From: Branchiostoma floridae
Lineage: Eukaryota; Chordata; Leptocardii; Amphioxiformes; Branchiostomatidae
Reading direction: 5' to 3'
DNA length: 64,000 nucleotides
Assembly (NCBI RefSeq): GCF_000003815.2
Contig: NC_049982.1
Coordinates: forward strand, 13,361,822 to 13,425,821
Shown: positions 12,003 to 22,713 of the stretch, one piece after another
How positions within the stretch are numbered: the stretch's first letter is position 1
Layout: every line of letters begins with the position of its first letter
Program-made: the position numbers and the translations under genes
Notes under the pieces: model-generated
The model's database searches: none
What the model was told of the DNA's origin: nothing
Seen by the model: only the letters and a program-made list of their open reading frames with translations

Positions 12003-12465
12003 CAAATGTTTCTGGAACAGCCGTCCTGCGTTTCTGTTACATTTCTGCACACAGCATAACTACGCCTTGCACACACATAGATACGCCTTGTCCTGACTTT
12101 AACTTTTCTGAGGCAACACTCCTGTGTTTCTCACACAGCATAACTGTGTACCTTTCACACACATAGATACGCCTTGTCCTGACTTTAACTTTTCTGAGGC
12201 AACACTCCTGTGTTTCTCACACAGCATAACTGTGTACCTTTCACACACATAGATACGCCTTGTCCTGACTTTAACTTTTCTGAGGCAATACTACTGTGTT
12301 TCTGTTACATTTCTGCACACAGCATAACTCCACCTTATCTTGTCATAAACGTTTCTGGGACAACAGTCCTGTGTTTCTGTTACAGTTCTGCACACACACA
12401 TAGATACGCCTTCCTTGTCCTGGCTTAAACTTTTCTGAGGCAACAGTCCTGTGTTTCTGTCAAAG
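12003..12465. repeat. tandem array, 86-bp unit
   Basis: The word ATACGCCTTGTCCTGACTTT recurs at 12081, 12167 and 12253, giving an exact 86-bp period. A diverged copy is near 12404 after a 151-bp step. Units also share TTTTCTGAGGCAACACTCCT and CACACAGCATAACTG. Confidence 0.9.
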
Positions 12466-12468
12466 TTC

Positions 12469-12567
12469 ATTCATCCATCCATTCATTCATTCATTCATTC
12501 ATTCATTCATTCATTCATCCATCCATCCATCCATTCATTCATTCATTCATTCATTCATTCATTCACA
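12469..12567. repeat. (ATTC)n / (CATC)n compound microsatellite
   Basis: TTCA and ATCC tetramers run for about 100 bp, immediately after the 86-bp array. Confidence 0.95.
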
Positions 12568-12969
12568 CAACACAAAAGATGGTGATAGAAATGTTGACCC
12601 TCCCCTCAAAAGTTGCCTTCATTTAATAGATTTATTGAACCTAACCAAAAGGGGAAATGTTTCTGCTGATTTTATTTTTTTTTGATAATCATATCTCAAA
12701 CTCTAAACTCAGTCTGTCAAAACATTTTATCTTACATGACAGTTTCAACCACAAGATTAACCACAAACACAACATTTCTTTTCACTATGATGAAATTAAG
12801 TCACCCACTAAGTTAAAATTTCTCCATCCCCTTCAGTATAGCTTGAGACAAGTGAAAAAATTGCAAATCGGCGGGCTGCAAAATGGACCATTCTGAACCA
12901 CCCCAGTTAAACTAGAGTACTAGTCGCTTAAGTATACTGTTAACCATTATTCGTATGACATTTTTGTCA

Positions 12970-13021
12970 CTTGCAATTAGCCCTCGGGCAAGAATTTGCA
13001 ATGAAACTTATATATTATAGC
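12970..13021 (+). repeat. dispersed TTGCAATTAGCCC repeat, copy 1
   Basis: ACTTGCAATTAGCCCTCGGG followed by CAAGAATTTGCAATGAAACT is repeated at 42487-42538 with few changes (CCTGCAATTAGCCCACGGGC, TGAATTTGCAATAAAACTTA). It may be the A-rich, AATAAA-bearing end of a retroposon. Confidence 0.6.
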
Positions 13022-13096
13022 CTGGTACTTGTATCCAGCTGTATTATAGCTCCCGAGTCTCTTTTGTCCTCTTCGCAAATATAAGATACCAGACTA
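13019..13096 (+). mobile_element. truncated copy of the 147-bp foldback MITE
   Basis: Reads GCCTGGTA..GTATCCAGCTG, then TATTATAGCTCCCGAGTCTC, matching the left arm of 9352-9498. It ends with a short GATACCAGA remnant of the other arm. Confidence 0.6.
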
Positions 13097-13208
13097 TCTA
13101 TATTAAAAGTGGTTAAACTGGTACAAACCCCAAAACAGGAAGTAGAATACTCCACCAAACAGATTTCTTTGTAGCAAAATGGACCATTGCCCATTCACAA
13201 CACAAACA

Positions 13209-13296
13209 ATTAGGTCCAGGTTTAGGTCTGGACCTGGACCTGATCCTCTCACCTGGACTGTACCTGTACCTGAATTTTCTGTACCAGTACCCATCG
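13209..13296. repeat. GGTCC/GGTACC-type word cluster
   Basis: Short words AGGTCCAGG, GGACCTGGACCTG, CCTGGACTGTACCTGTACC and GTACCAGTACCC follow each other. Similar clusters lie near 20447, 23385, 24030 and 42620. They look like remnants of one low-complexity element. Confidence 0.6.
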
Positions 13297-13299
13297 TTA

Positions 13300-13400
13300 C
13301 TACATGCTAACAGTACCTAGTCTCTACGAGACTGACGATGCTGGCTATAATACTATTAATAGGGAGAATAATTTGCCAGGGAAGTTTTACTACCAAAGGA
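13300..13400 (-). repeat. dispersed repeat, inverted relative to 28062-28145
   Basis: The reverse complement reads TTGGTAGTAAAACTTCCCTG, then TTATTCTCCCTATTAATAG, GCCAGCATCGTCAGTCT and a GAGACTA...TAGCATGTAG end. The block near 28.1 kb has the same words in the same order. Confidence 0.7.
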
Positions 13401-14959
13401 GTTTGCAGATCTTAATAGTCTGAACTGATTCCCTTTGCTGGTCTCCCTGATCTTTTGCTTAATTCTACTATCCCTGTTTCCCATAAGAAGGCCTGGTGGA
13501 GGCTAAAAAGAACCCCTTGCCAGTATTTGTGTTGCATAATTTAACCACTATCTAGCACAATTAACACCATTGTTTTGAATATCACCCATTCACATAGTGA
13601 ATCAGATCCAGACCGGAAACTTAACCTCTGGACCAAACACCTATCCTTGGCCCAATATCGGCAAAATATTAAATGTAGGGACTTGACGTGCATGCCACGG
13701 TATATATTATTATGACAGATAAACATTGTAATGCCTGTACTGACTGCTGTCTGTGTTGAAGTTATACACATAATTTAGTTGTGTGTGGAAGTTATACACA
13801 TACACATAATTTCAGTCTAAAACATTGCCTTTTATTCAGTTCAGAACTGTAGTAAGACAGCAAAGGAAGGTATTCATTGTAAAATGTGCCATCTAACTCC
13901 TCAGGCTGTCATCATCATTTACAAGTGCATCATGATACATTAATCTTTCTAAAAGTTGGAATCAGTAAGATACTAGAGATACTTGAATCAGTATCTCATT
14001 GTATTAGAAGGCCTAGGAAAAAATGGTGTGTTTCCTGTTTCCCTACATAATCCTAGAAAAACCTGCCAACCCTAGACTTTTTTTGAATGGGCAGTGGAGG
14101 CACATAGTTTCCATTTTTTTATTCCACCTGCTTCCCATTGAAGTAAAAACACTGCTTGTCCTGTACTAGTACATGTATAATGAAGGATAAATGTAATATC
14201 AATCATATGGCATTGAAAGACAAGTGCCCTCATGCAATTCAGTTTACTTTGTTCAACTCTGTATTGTAATATGTCACACTAGTTTTGACCAGCCTAAGAA
14301 GAAACTACCTATAGCTACCAACCCTAATTTTTTCAGGACTGAATCAGGAAATAAAACATTTTCCCTAGGCCTAAGAAAAAGCAAGGCTTGAAGCAATTTA
14401 CTACTAGTACTAAGTACTAGGTTAAACCTGTCTTTCTGTGATTAAACAATAAGTAAAGAAATACAGGGTGTTGAGCTACATTAAGAATTATGTCCCTTTT
14501 GTGCTATGTCTTTTAGCAGTTAACATACATTTTGTTCCAAACAGCTAAAGAGAGTTATACTTTAATAAGCATTTTTGTAATGATTATGTGTGTTAGATCT
14601 AACACATTACATTTAAACTAATAACTTAGATTTTACACAAATAATGAATTAAATATTTATTCAATGTTTTTGAAATGTTGGCCAGTCTCACATTCTGTAG
14701 TACATGTGTATTATGCACACAACTTAAGACCTAGTAGTCATTTAACACACTGCAATAAGAGTGAAAATTGTGATGTTATTTCCTATGAAGAGCTTAAGCA
14801 GCATGTTTAAAGTTATATCTACAAACTACCATTTTGGCTGCTATCTAAGCTTAGAATTCAGGTCTTTGACATTATTACTTGACCCATTGAATGATCATTT
14901 TGATATTAATTTCACCTGTATGTTTAAAAAGGGCCGAAATTCTTATCTTTATATCACAG

Positions 14960-15143
14960 GTACCAGACTCAACACATGGCCGAACTGTTGATGCATATGA
15001 GGATTAAGCAGACCCACCTGGACCAGTCTGCTTGCCTTTGGGACAAAGGGCGATATGGAATACCCTGTGTTGTACTCTATTTATATCATGCCAACCTGAG
15101 CAAACTCAAATTTATTGCTAGAAAGGACAAGAAGCTCAGATAA
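14960..15143 (+). CDS. unidentified gene (+), terminal coding exon
   Basis: The acceptor TTTATATCACAG ends at 14959. The exon adds one base to a split codon and then reads 60 residues to TAA at 15141-15143, beginning YQTQHMAELLMHMRIKQTH and ending with a basic tail (ARKDKKLR). The reading has the balance of charged and hydrophobic residues expected of a folded protein, and the other frames close. The histidine-rich start together with the CxxC of the 10.73-kb exon could complete a zinc site, but this is inference. The middle (LWDKGRYGIPCVVLYLYHA) looks globular. I do not recognise the family. The gene converges on the minus-strand gene ending at 21809. No AATAAA signal is evident in the next kilobase. 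Confidence 0.65.
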
Positions 15144-16158
15144 TCGTGCAGCAGCGGATTACCCGTTTCTACATGGATTAATTATTCAGTAACACCAACC
15201 AAGTCCTATTTTTTTTAATGCAGTGAGGCTTAAACAAATTTGTCTCATCCTGCTCATCGGTCCCTTGACCGGGGGTGGTTGTGGGGGCGCTTTGCTACTG
15301 AGGAAATGAACAATGAGTCTGTTAAACTAGTAGTAGTAGAGATGTACAGATAGCTTGTATATGGAAAGTTTTTTTTTGTAATTTCTGCAGTGTGTTGTGT
15401 TTGTTATCATGTTATAATGGCTGTAACTCAGATTCAGATTCTTTAAAAATCATGTCTCTTTGGATTGAAGATGTAGTTCTAGTAGAGTACAATACAGGTT
15501 GTATTTGTTTTGCATGTTAATTACAACTAACTTGTATTATACATTCCATGATGCAGAGAACTTTCTAATGTTCTGTGTTGTTAGATATTCCATGTAACAG
15601 CCTTTGCATGTAAGGTAGCTATGGGGAAGGATGGGTTAGTTGTATGTTTCAGATGCTCATCCAAAAATGTTTAGGTATATGGGCAATTGCTGATGACTTT
15701 CAAAACACCAAAACACAGCATTGGAGCTATTGAGCTTAAACTGTACAGTTGTACATGTATGAGGTCACTGTCAATGTCAGATACATGTATGAGGTCACTG
15801 TCAATGTCAGATACATGTGATGAGACCTAATGCAAGTCTTGCTATGTAATCCTGACATAAGTCATGATGATGGGGAATAACAGGAATAGGAATTGTTTTA
15901 TTTTGTATTAATATACTGGGTAATCTGGATATTTCCATATCAGTTTATTACATAAATGTGTGCGCCTGCTGAGAACTGTACATTCCACTAAAAGCCCAGA
16001 AGTTGTATGTGAATGAAGCTAACTGGGATTGGGATTGGGTCATTATGATCTGTACAGCGGCATGGAAGATTTTTTACAAAGTATCAACTTTGTAAGTATT
16101 AGCTGTAAAGGGTTAGAAGATTTAGTGCAATACTGTATTTGTCCAAAATTAATCAGTA
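15144..16158. other. 3' flank of the unidentified (+) gene
   Basis: Probably 3' UTR followed by intergenic DNA. No other gene was seen. It contains the 30-bp duplication at 15752-15811. Confidence 0.5.
15752..15811. repeat. 30-bp tandem duplication
   Basis: TACATGTATGAGGTCACTGT plus CAATGTCAGA occurs twice without change, followed by a partial third start. Confidence 0.95.
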
Positions 16159-17562
16159 CAGTCAAACCTGGTCTACCGACCACCTGTGCATTACGACCCA
16201 CTGTCCACTACGACCGCCGAAAAGCGGTCCCTTGAATTTTCCCATAGACGTAAGCATTAACATTTCTGTATATGACGACCACTGTCCAACGGGACCACGA
16301 CCACCACTAAAGGCGACCGCACGTTACCTCAACACTGCCAAAACGACCGCGGCATGTGATTTTGTCACGCTACTTTAATGTTCACGGCGAAAAATGAGCG
16401 TAATTACCACAAATTATTTACCGCTATGCCCCCTCCCATTCTCATTTACTTCTGGATCGGCACTTCACTCTACAAATTTTCGGTGGCTTCGTGATGAGAA
16501 TCTCAGGCTAAAATGCCATTATATCCAGGGAGCAGACATGAAAGCGTTTAGTTTCACCAGGCTTTTCGAAGATAAACTAAAAAAAAACGCATTTTCTGTC
16601 ATAATAAAACATCTGACTCGCTGTTCTTCCCGAGAAATAGGTATTTTTGCACAGCGCGGTTCTGAATCGCGGCGTCTGCAGGTCGGAAATACGCACCTCT
16701 GATTGGTTGAAACCACCAAAACAACAACAGCTGCATGTATAATGGCGGGGAATCCCCGGCGATCTCGCGCTCTGATTGGTTGGAGCGGTGCATCATGGGA
16801 ACTTTGCTGCCAGCTCGACGCCATCTTGTTTCAAAGACTTACGTTTTAAAACGCAAAAGAACGCTATTTTCCACGATTACGTAGCACCATCCTAGTTGAA
16901 AATACATAATCCAAAGAACTTTTCGTGGAAACATGTGTTAATATGTGAATTTATGGTGTCTCTAGCGTAATTTTGGGTTTCGATGCAGCCGTAAAGTGTG
17001 CTGAGAGTTAGCGTGGGTTTCCAAAATATACCCCGAAAATAATGTCGCATTTTTCACGTCACACAAAAACAAAACTCCCGCAAAGAAGAAGCCTGCAACA
17101 TTTTCTGATCATAGCGATTACGTTTTGGGTAGAAATGTTCGTCGATGTGCACGATGTGCCGGCGTGCAGCTGCGTGATACCTCAGTTACCGAATATTTGT
17201 TGTCACATTAGGGCCGCGGTATGAGAAAAAATTGGCACGGCACGCTGCAAAAAGCCGGACGAATTACCATCGTTTTTCTTTTTCAAATTATTCTTATAAA
17301 TATATCTATTATAAATATCATTACAAATATCATACTTTTTAATACGAAGAATAACATAAGTATACGTAATTTTAGCATTATATAACATCGTGTTATCTTG
17401 TAAATAATAAGAAAGACAAATGCGTTTCATGCATAAATTATCGATGTTGTGACTTGTCAGTTTCTTTACTGCCGCCTCGTTGTTTTCTATATAAAGACCA
17501 CCTATGTATGAAGACCACTTTTGCTGGGTCCCTTGAGTGGTCTTCTTATACAGGTTTGACTG
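16159..17562. mobile_element. pogo/Tigger-like non-autonomous DNA transposon, 1404 bp
   Basis: The ends are CAGTCAAACCTG (16159-16170) and CAGGTTTGACTG (17551-17562), a perfect 12-bp inverted repeat flanked on both sides by TA (16157-16158, 17563-17564), the usual target of Tc1/mariner-pogo elements. Inside the ends, GACC/GACCAC words recur every 16-20 bp, as in pogo/Tigger subterminal regions. No transposase frame is present. Relatives are at 57147 and, as 3' ends, at 59603 and 61496. The TIR beyond 12 bp is only loosely matched, so the two ends may come from different subfamilies. Confidence 0.8.
16690..16830 (+). promoter_or_regulatory. promoter-like segment inside the pogo/Tigger-like element
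   Basis: Two CTCTGATTGGTTG words (inverted CCAAT boxes, near 16697 and 16769), a GC-rich stretch, GCATCATGGGAA and GACGCCATCTTG (YY1/initiator-like) lie within 140 bp. This cluster is typical of TATA-less housekeeping promoters. Transcription from it is not shown. Confidence 0.35.
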
Positions 17563-18551
17563 TAGTTTCTTATATGTATACAAATAGATAAGTGCAAACA
17601 CAAAGGATTATGAATTTGCAATAAAGATTATTACTATATCTAGTTGCATGTAAAAGTTGTTGGTCTGTCTTATCCATGTGTGGGACCCTGCTTTGTCAAG
17701 CTTCACTTCATTGTAGTCAAGTCATCACGAAATGAATAGTGGACTTTGCTTCATCTGCTTCATGAGTTTAAGTCCATAATTTTAGGACAGGTAAGCAGCC
17801 ATGATCAAGATTCCCTAGTAAAGGAGGAAACAGATGTTTTTGTTTTGACTTATCATAGTTATGCTAGGTTACACACAGCACTCAAAGAAAGGCTACCATA
17901 TGCATAGTTTTGAAGTTGTCATGTTTTGGATAAGTGATACTGAATCTTCTAGCTGACATAGCAAATTACTTTCAGTAAGTATTGTTTGTGGTATCCCGCC
18001 TATAAAGCAAACATGCTTTCTTTCACGTTTGGCTGGCATATATGTGCATTATTATTGTTATATAAATTGATTTCATACCTGAGGTAATATTACGTTATTG
18101 AGATATCTATGATTTAACATATCTCCGAACATTCATTAACTGCAAACGCCCAGAAACACTTTTAGTGGATACAACTGATAGCTAATCACTTCCATGGAAA
18201 ATGGTAACATCGATATCTGCGCCTTTGTTAGGGTAAGTAAAGTATTTTTTAAAAACATATTTGAGTGCACTGAAAAGACCTGAACAAATGAAATGTCACA
18301 ATAAAACGTGCCGCGCCAGGGAAATTTCTGCAGTACCGCTGAATGTTACTAGGTTATATACTGTCGCTTTTACATATTATTCGTATGTTTTTTGTAAATA
18401 TATTTATCAAAACACACTCTGAAAGCTATTTGACAAATGGAACATCAACATACGAATGTTTGCTAGTTGTGCAGAGCATCATTGATGGATACAAGCTTTT
18501 TAACTCGACAGAAGACATCAATAAGCGCCACGGTGTTATGCGGTATATCGA
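17563..18551. other. intergenic, nothing firm
   Basis: A possible short first exon was considered at 18194-18234 (ATGG...GTTAGG|GTAAGT) and not accepted. Otherwise nothing was recognised. Confidence 0.4.
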
Positions 18552-19800
18552 ATGGTCAAAATGAACAAAGATTAATTGCCTATATCTTCAGTTGCATCAA
18601 AGGGAGACCAAAACTGCTAAAGGCACATATAGATTAGATCAATAGCCTACCGTGGTGAACATTTCGTCGACAAATACCGCTTCTTTTCCGTTTTATGAAC
18701 GAAAACGTACTTCGGTCATGTGGGGTTCAGATTGAGCTAGAATTGTCTATGTCGGACATAGCGGGCGGATAGCGCCCTCGCTTTACGCGAAAGTGGATCG
18801 TCTTGGTTTTTCATAGCTCGCCAAAAAAACGCCGGATTTCTTCCAAATTTGGTCGATATATCAATGAAATCTTACTTAGTTGCTGTATGAAATCCCATGT
18901 AGTTATCTTAATCGATTATTGAGTTTTGAACCTTTGAAGTTTGGAACATAGCGGTCGGAGCGCGCTCTCACTTTGCGCAAAACTAGAACGCGTCTTGGTC
19001 TTTCGTATCCCTCCAAAGAAACGTCAGATTTCTTCCAAATTTGGTCGAAATTTCAATGCAATTTTACTTAGTTGCTGTATTAACTCCCATGTAATCATCT
19101 TAAATGATTATTGAATTTTGAACTGTTGAATTTTAGAAACTGTGTAATCTATTTCTTGCACAACTCATAGCACGGTGCTCATAGATAAAAGTTCACATTT
19201 CTCCTAATAAATTGTGTGAAACTACTCACAAAGGAAGCGATGATACCACAAAAATATCATTAACAGAGTCATGTGTCTATTTCACCATGTAGATCCCTTA
19301 TTCGGCATAATTTTGTGATGTCGGACTGACTTTGCGGGTTTCGTATGGTCAAAATGAACAAAGATCAATTGCCTATATCTTCAGTTGCATCAAAGGGAGA
19401 CCAAAACTGCTATAGGCACATATAGATTAGACCAATAGCCTACCATGGTCAACAAATAACGCTTCTTTTTCGTTTTATGAACGAAAACGCGCTTCGGTCA
19501 TGTGGGGTTTAGATTGAGCTAGAATTGCCTATGTCGGACATAGCGGGCGGACAGCGCCCTCGCTTTACGCGAAAGTGGATCGTCTTGGTTTTTCATATGT
19601 CGTCAAAAAACGCCGGATTTCTTCCAAATTTGGTCGATATAGCACTGAAATCTTACTTAGTTGCTGTATGAAATCCCATGTAGTTATCTTAATCGGTTAT
19701 TGAGTTTTGAACCTTTGAAGTTTGGAACATATAGTGGTCGGAGCGCGCTCTCGCTTTGCGCAAAACTAGTACGGCTTGGTTTTTCATATCTCTCCAAGGA
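18552..19800 (+). repeat. direct duplication of about 450 bp (18552 and 19345), offset 793 bp
   Basis: ATGGTCAAAATGAACAAAGA starts both copies (18552, 19345), and the match runs to the CGGTCGGAGCGCGCTCTC block (about 18953 and 19736). Each copy contains two related sub-blocks of about 200 bp: CGGGCGGATAGCGCCCTCGC ... TTCTTCCAAATTTGGTCGAT, and CGGAGCGCGCTCTCACTTTG ... TTCTTCCAAATTTGGTCGAA. A more diverged third relative lies at about 19925-20110. The copies are non-coding. Confidence 0.85.
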
Positions 19801-20110
19801 AATGGGTTTGAACTGTTGTGTGGTCACGGAAAACAAGGGAAGATAAATGTACTAGGTATTTGCAAGCAGGATAACGGAAAACTTTTTAACAACAAAATAT
19901 ACAAGTAGTATGTTTAGAACACCCCTCTCATTTCGTTTCATGAAGACAAACGCACTTCCGTACAGGTGTATGTGGTTCGTTTGGACGTGGGTTTCTGGCT
20001 AGAACGTGTAGGACTTCATGTCTCCTATTAGAATCAGATTTCTTAAATTTGGCTGAAATGTTGATAAATGCCTGTGAAGTCGTTATGTCAAATGCTATGC
20101 TGAAATCATG

Positions 20111-20526
20111 GATCATTATCAAGTTACTTGTTGCTTGGTAATATCATTAGTGTCGAACACATGGGGCATTCACTATTCCCCACCTCCGCACGTTTTCCAA
20201 ACACCATGTCTACAAAACTCTACACTGATTGGGTTGGCATCCATCTGTCTCGGAAGATAATTGTAGGTAGACATGGTAAGGTCTGCATGGCCTGCACTTG
20301 GGTTTTTATGGTGAAGGAGGGGTGTGCACTTCCTTCTCCACCCTCTCGTCTACTGGCGCACTAACATATTCACATACATAAACACATAACCTGAGTCCAT
20401 TTATTCACCTGTACACTTGAGGTGGATACGGCTTCGGCTTAATCAAGTCCAGGTTTAGGTCCACAGGTTTGGGCTCAGATCCGAACCTGACCATGTCTAG
20501 TTGACATATTATAAGACAGAAGTTCT
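20111..20526. other. intergenic, nothing but a GGTCC-type cluster
   Basis: AGTCCAGGTTTAGGTCCACA and GATCCGAACCTGACC (about 20447-20495) belong to the GGTCC/GGTACC cluster family. No gene was seen. Confidence 0.5.
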
Positions 20527-20763
20527 NNNNNNNNNNNNNNNNNNNNNNNNNNNNNNNNNNNNNNNNNNNNNNNNNNNNNNNNNNNNNNNNNNNNNNNNNN
20601 NNNNNNNNNNNNNNNNNNNNNNNNNNNNNNNNNNNNNNNNNNNNNNNNNNNNNNNNNNNNNNNNNNNNNNNNNNNNNNNNNNNNNNNNNNNNNNNNNNNN
20701 NNNNNNNNNNNNNNNNNNNNNNNNNNNNNNNNNNNNNNNNNNNNNNNNNNNNNNNNNNNNNNN
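20527..20763. other. assembly gap, 237 N
   Basis: A run of N. Confidence 0.99.
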
Positions 20764-20929
20764 TACTTTGTTCAGTTTTGTTTAAATTTCAGAATTAGGT
20801 CAGGTAATTTGGTATCTACCCATGTTCCACACACATGTATACAATTTTAACACATATTATACAGATAAAGTCAATCAATGATGACAATAGGCCAATCCAT
20901 CAATATCCGTCCAGAGTCTATTATATCAA

Positions 20930-21025
20930 AATGAATGAATAAAGAGGCTCTTTTTCTCACAACTCTTTCTTTATTTCACACCAACGTTTCAGTAACCATC
21001 TGTCACCTTCCTCAGGACAATATTG
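20930..21025 (-). repeat. LINE/PLE-tail-like motif with polyadenylation word
   Basis: On the minus strand the order is CTGAGGAAGGTGACAGATGG, TTACTGAAACGTTGGTG, then GAAATAAAGAAAGAG. A GAGGAAGG...GAAACGTTGG...AATAAA order is often seen at retroelement 3' ends in marine invertebrates. AATAAA (complement at 20970-20975) could also serve as the poly(A) signal of the minus-strand gene whose stop is at 21809. Confidence 0.4.
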
Positions 21026-21046
21026 GGCAGTATATGCACTGTAGCT

Positions 21047-21150
21047 ATATACACAAATGTAGATCTTGCTATATACACAAAATTAATGTAGATCTTGCTA
21101 TATACACAAATGTAGATCTTGCTATATACACAAATGTAGATCTTGCTGCT
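21047..21150. repeat. 26-bp tandem repeat, about four copies
   Basis: CTATATACACAAATGTAGAT followed by CTTG is repeated; one unit carries a 5-6 bp insertion (AAAATTAATG). Confidence 0.9.
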
Positions 21151-21472
21151 TTCAGATACAGTCACAAGCGTTTACATATATACAGTGATTGCAGATGTAC
21201 GGATTCAAGGATGCACATTTCTCAGGCATCGAAATATGAACCAATGAATATGACACACTGCACACAAAAGGCATTCGAAACAATAGAGTTAACAGGTGTA
21301 GTTTAGTTTTTTTTCTAAATGGCATATCAAACTATCACAAATAGAGGTATATACAGTACTCCAATTGGAAAAGCAAACTCACATTACACTTAGTATCAGC
21401 AGGATACAAATTATTGTGCTAAATACAAGATTCATTGTACATTCACTTAGTATATGCTTTATACAGTTTCAT

Positions 21473-21591
21473 TAGCCTGAGTATCATCCTCAGTAGTGAC
21501 TGCTGGCTCAGTACTTTCCCTTGCTAATCACGGTGGTTAGCAAGCAAAAGTGCTGAGCCAGCAGTCACTACGGAGGATGATACACAGGCTA
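21473..21591. mobile_element. near-perfect palindromic MITE, 119 bp
   Basis: TAGCCTG at the left end and CAGGCTA at the right end bound two arms of about 48 bp that are inverse copies (shared words GTATCATCCTC, GTAGTGACTGCTGGCTCAG). The loop itself folds (CTTGCTAA ... TTAGCAAG). The flanks ACAGTTTCAT (21463-21472) and ACAGTTTTAT (21591-21600) differ at one of ten positions and may be the target duplication. Confidence 0.85.
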
Positions 21592-21808
21592 CAGTTTTAT
21601 AGAGACCTTGTCCTACATATGTGCAACTCAGATGACTTGGCATCAAAGAGAACAAAATAAAACAACACAGTCCTATTCTACAATTCATTAGGACACCTAT
21701 TTCTAACCAATCTACTTGACAATTTCATATTTGTCTACTAGTATATGACCAGTAGTCTTCAATCAGACCAAGGACATGGTAAACAACTGAAGCTGGTGTT
21801 TGACCACT

Positions 21809-21907
21809 CTATACTGACAGACAGCAGTGATGCATGATGAGCTTCATCTCCTGCTGTGTGATCTGCTTCCCTACTTCTGCCAGTTCATGTTTCCAGACAT
21901 CGATGAA
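21809..21907 (-). CDS. unidentified gene (-), terminal coding exon
   Basis: On the minus strand the acceptor TTTCTTTTTTTCAG is followed at 21907 by a 33-codon frame ending TAG (21809-21811). The peptide starts FIDVWKHELAEVGKQITQQE and ends MHHCCLSV. The two other frames close quickly. The exon starts in phase 0, matching the upstream exon at 23134-23207, which ends in phase 0. The content is helical-looking and cysteine-bearing at the end. No family is recognised. Its 3' UTR would run toward the plus-strand gene ending at 15143, so the two genes converge. Confidence 0.6.
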   Translation of the reverse strand, partial: FIDVWKHELAEVGKQITQQEMKLIMHHCCLSV

Positions 21908-22204
21908 CTGAAAAAAAGAAATACGTTTATGAAGGTTATACATCCAGGTAAACAATATTAAAATAGAACTCAATCTCTAGAACTGGATAAAAAAACAGAT
22001 ATTTACTTCTGGACGTTTCGAGTGACATCCATCACTATTCTTCAGCATCAGTAGAATGAACTGGCAGGACAATTCAATACAAAGAAAAAAAAGAAGTGTT
22101 CTAAGTGATGTACTTCTGATTAAACAGTTGTAACATCCAGTCACCAATGGAGATGTGAAGGGCATTTATCTTGTTCTCAGATAGCTAAATTAAGTGATGA
22201 ACCT

Positions 22205-22510
22205 GTACAATACATTACATGTACCTTACCTTACCTAGCCTAGATACCAGACCCCAGCCTGATCTCCAATAAAATATCTATCATAGATATTTTTAAGGCT
22301 ATACATTACCTGTTTGGTACTTTACCTCAGTGTCCAGGAATCAAGGAACCATGCATACATTACCTGTACAGTACTTACCGGGTATCCAGACCAAGAAGCT
22401 AGACAGACAAACCATACCGATACAATACTTAGTTGGTATACAGACCAACATGCCATACACGTCTTACCTGTACTGTACTGAGATGGTATACGGACCAGCA
22501 AGCCATGCAA
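22205..22510. repeat. degenerate tandem array, about 60-65 bp unit
   Basis: Units share ATTACCTGTACAGTACTTAC, GGTATCCAGACCA or GGTATACAGACCA, and CATGCATACATT-type words. This lies in the intron of the minus-strand gene. Confidence 0.55.
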
Positions 22511-22713
22511 ATATTACTTAACAATGTCAGGTCCCACCCTGGAGTACAACACTCCAACAATCTGTTGTGGGACATCAGCTATGTAAGTATGAATAAATTA
22601 CTGGTTAGACATCTTAGACAATTCCAGCCATTGCCTGACCAAATACATTTTAAGTCTATAATTATAAGGTGCTGTTAAGTGTTTCATCTGCACTTGGCAT
22701 ATGCAGGCATATA

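Larger units (their letters stand above)
10788..14959. other. intron or intergenic space of the unidentified (+) gene, repeat-rich
   Basis: This stretch holds the 86-bp array, the ATTC microsatellite, a MITE fragment, a GGTACC-type cluster and other repeats listed separately. Two extra exon-like pieces were seen: 10918-10990 (reads LSRSAFPDVNSTRVNRRLSS and then stops) and 11377-11418 (between TTTTTGCAG and GTATGG). Neither is phase-compatible with the 10734/14960 pair. Nothing else in 13.4-14.95 kb was recognised. Confidence 0.45.

Noticed and set aside
17203-17601. 132-codon minus-strand frame rich in Tyr, Ile and Lys
   Set aside because: Lies inside the end of the pogo/Tigger-like element and has AT-biased composition; no transposase motif.
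18194-18234. Possible first coding exon MENGNIDICAFVR before a GTAAGT donor
   Set aside because: Only 13 codons, poor start context and no matching downstream exon.
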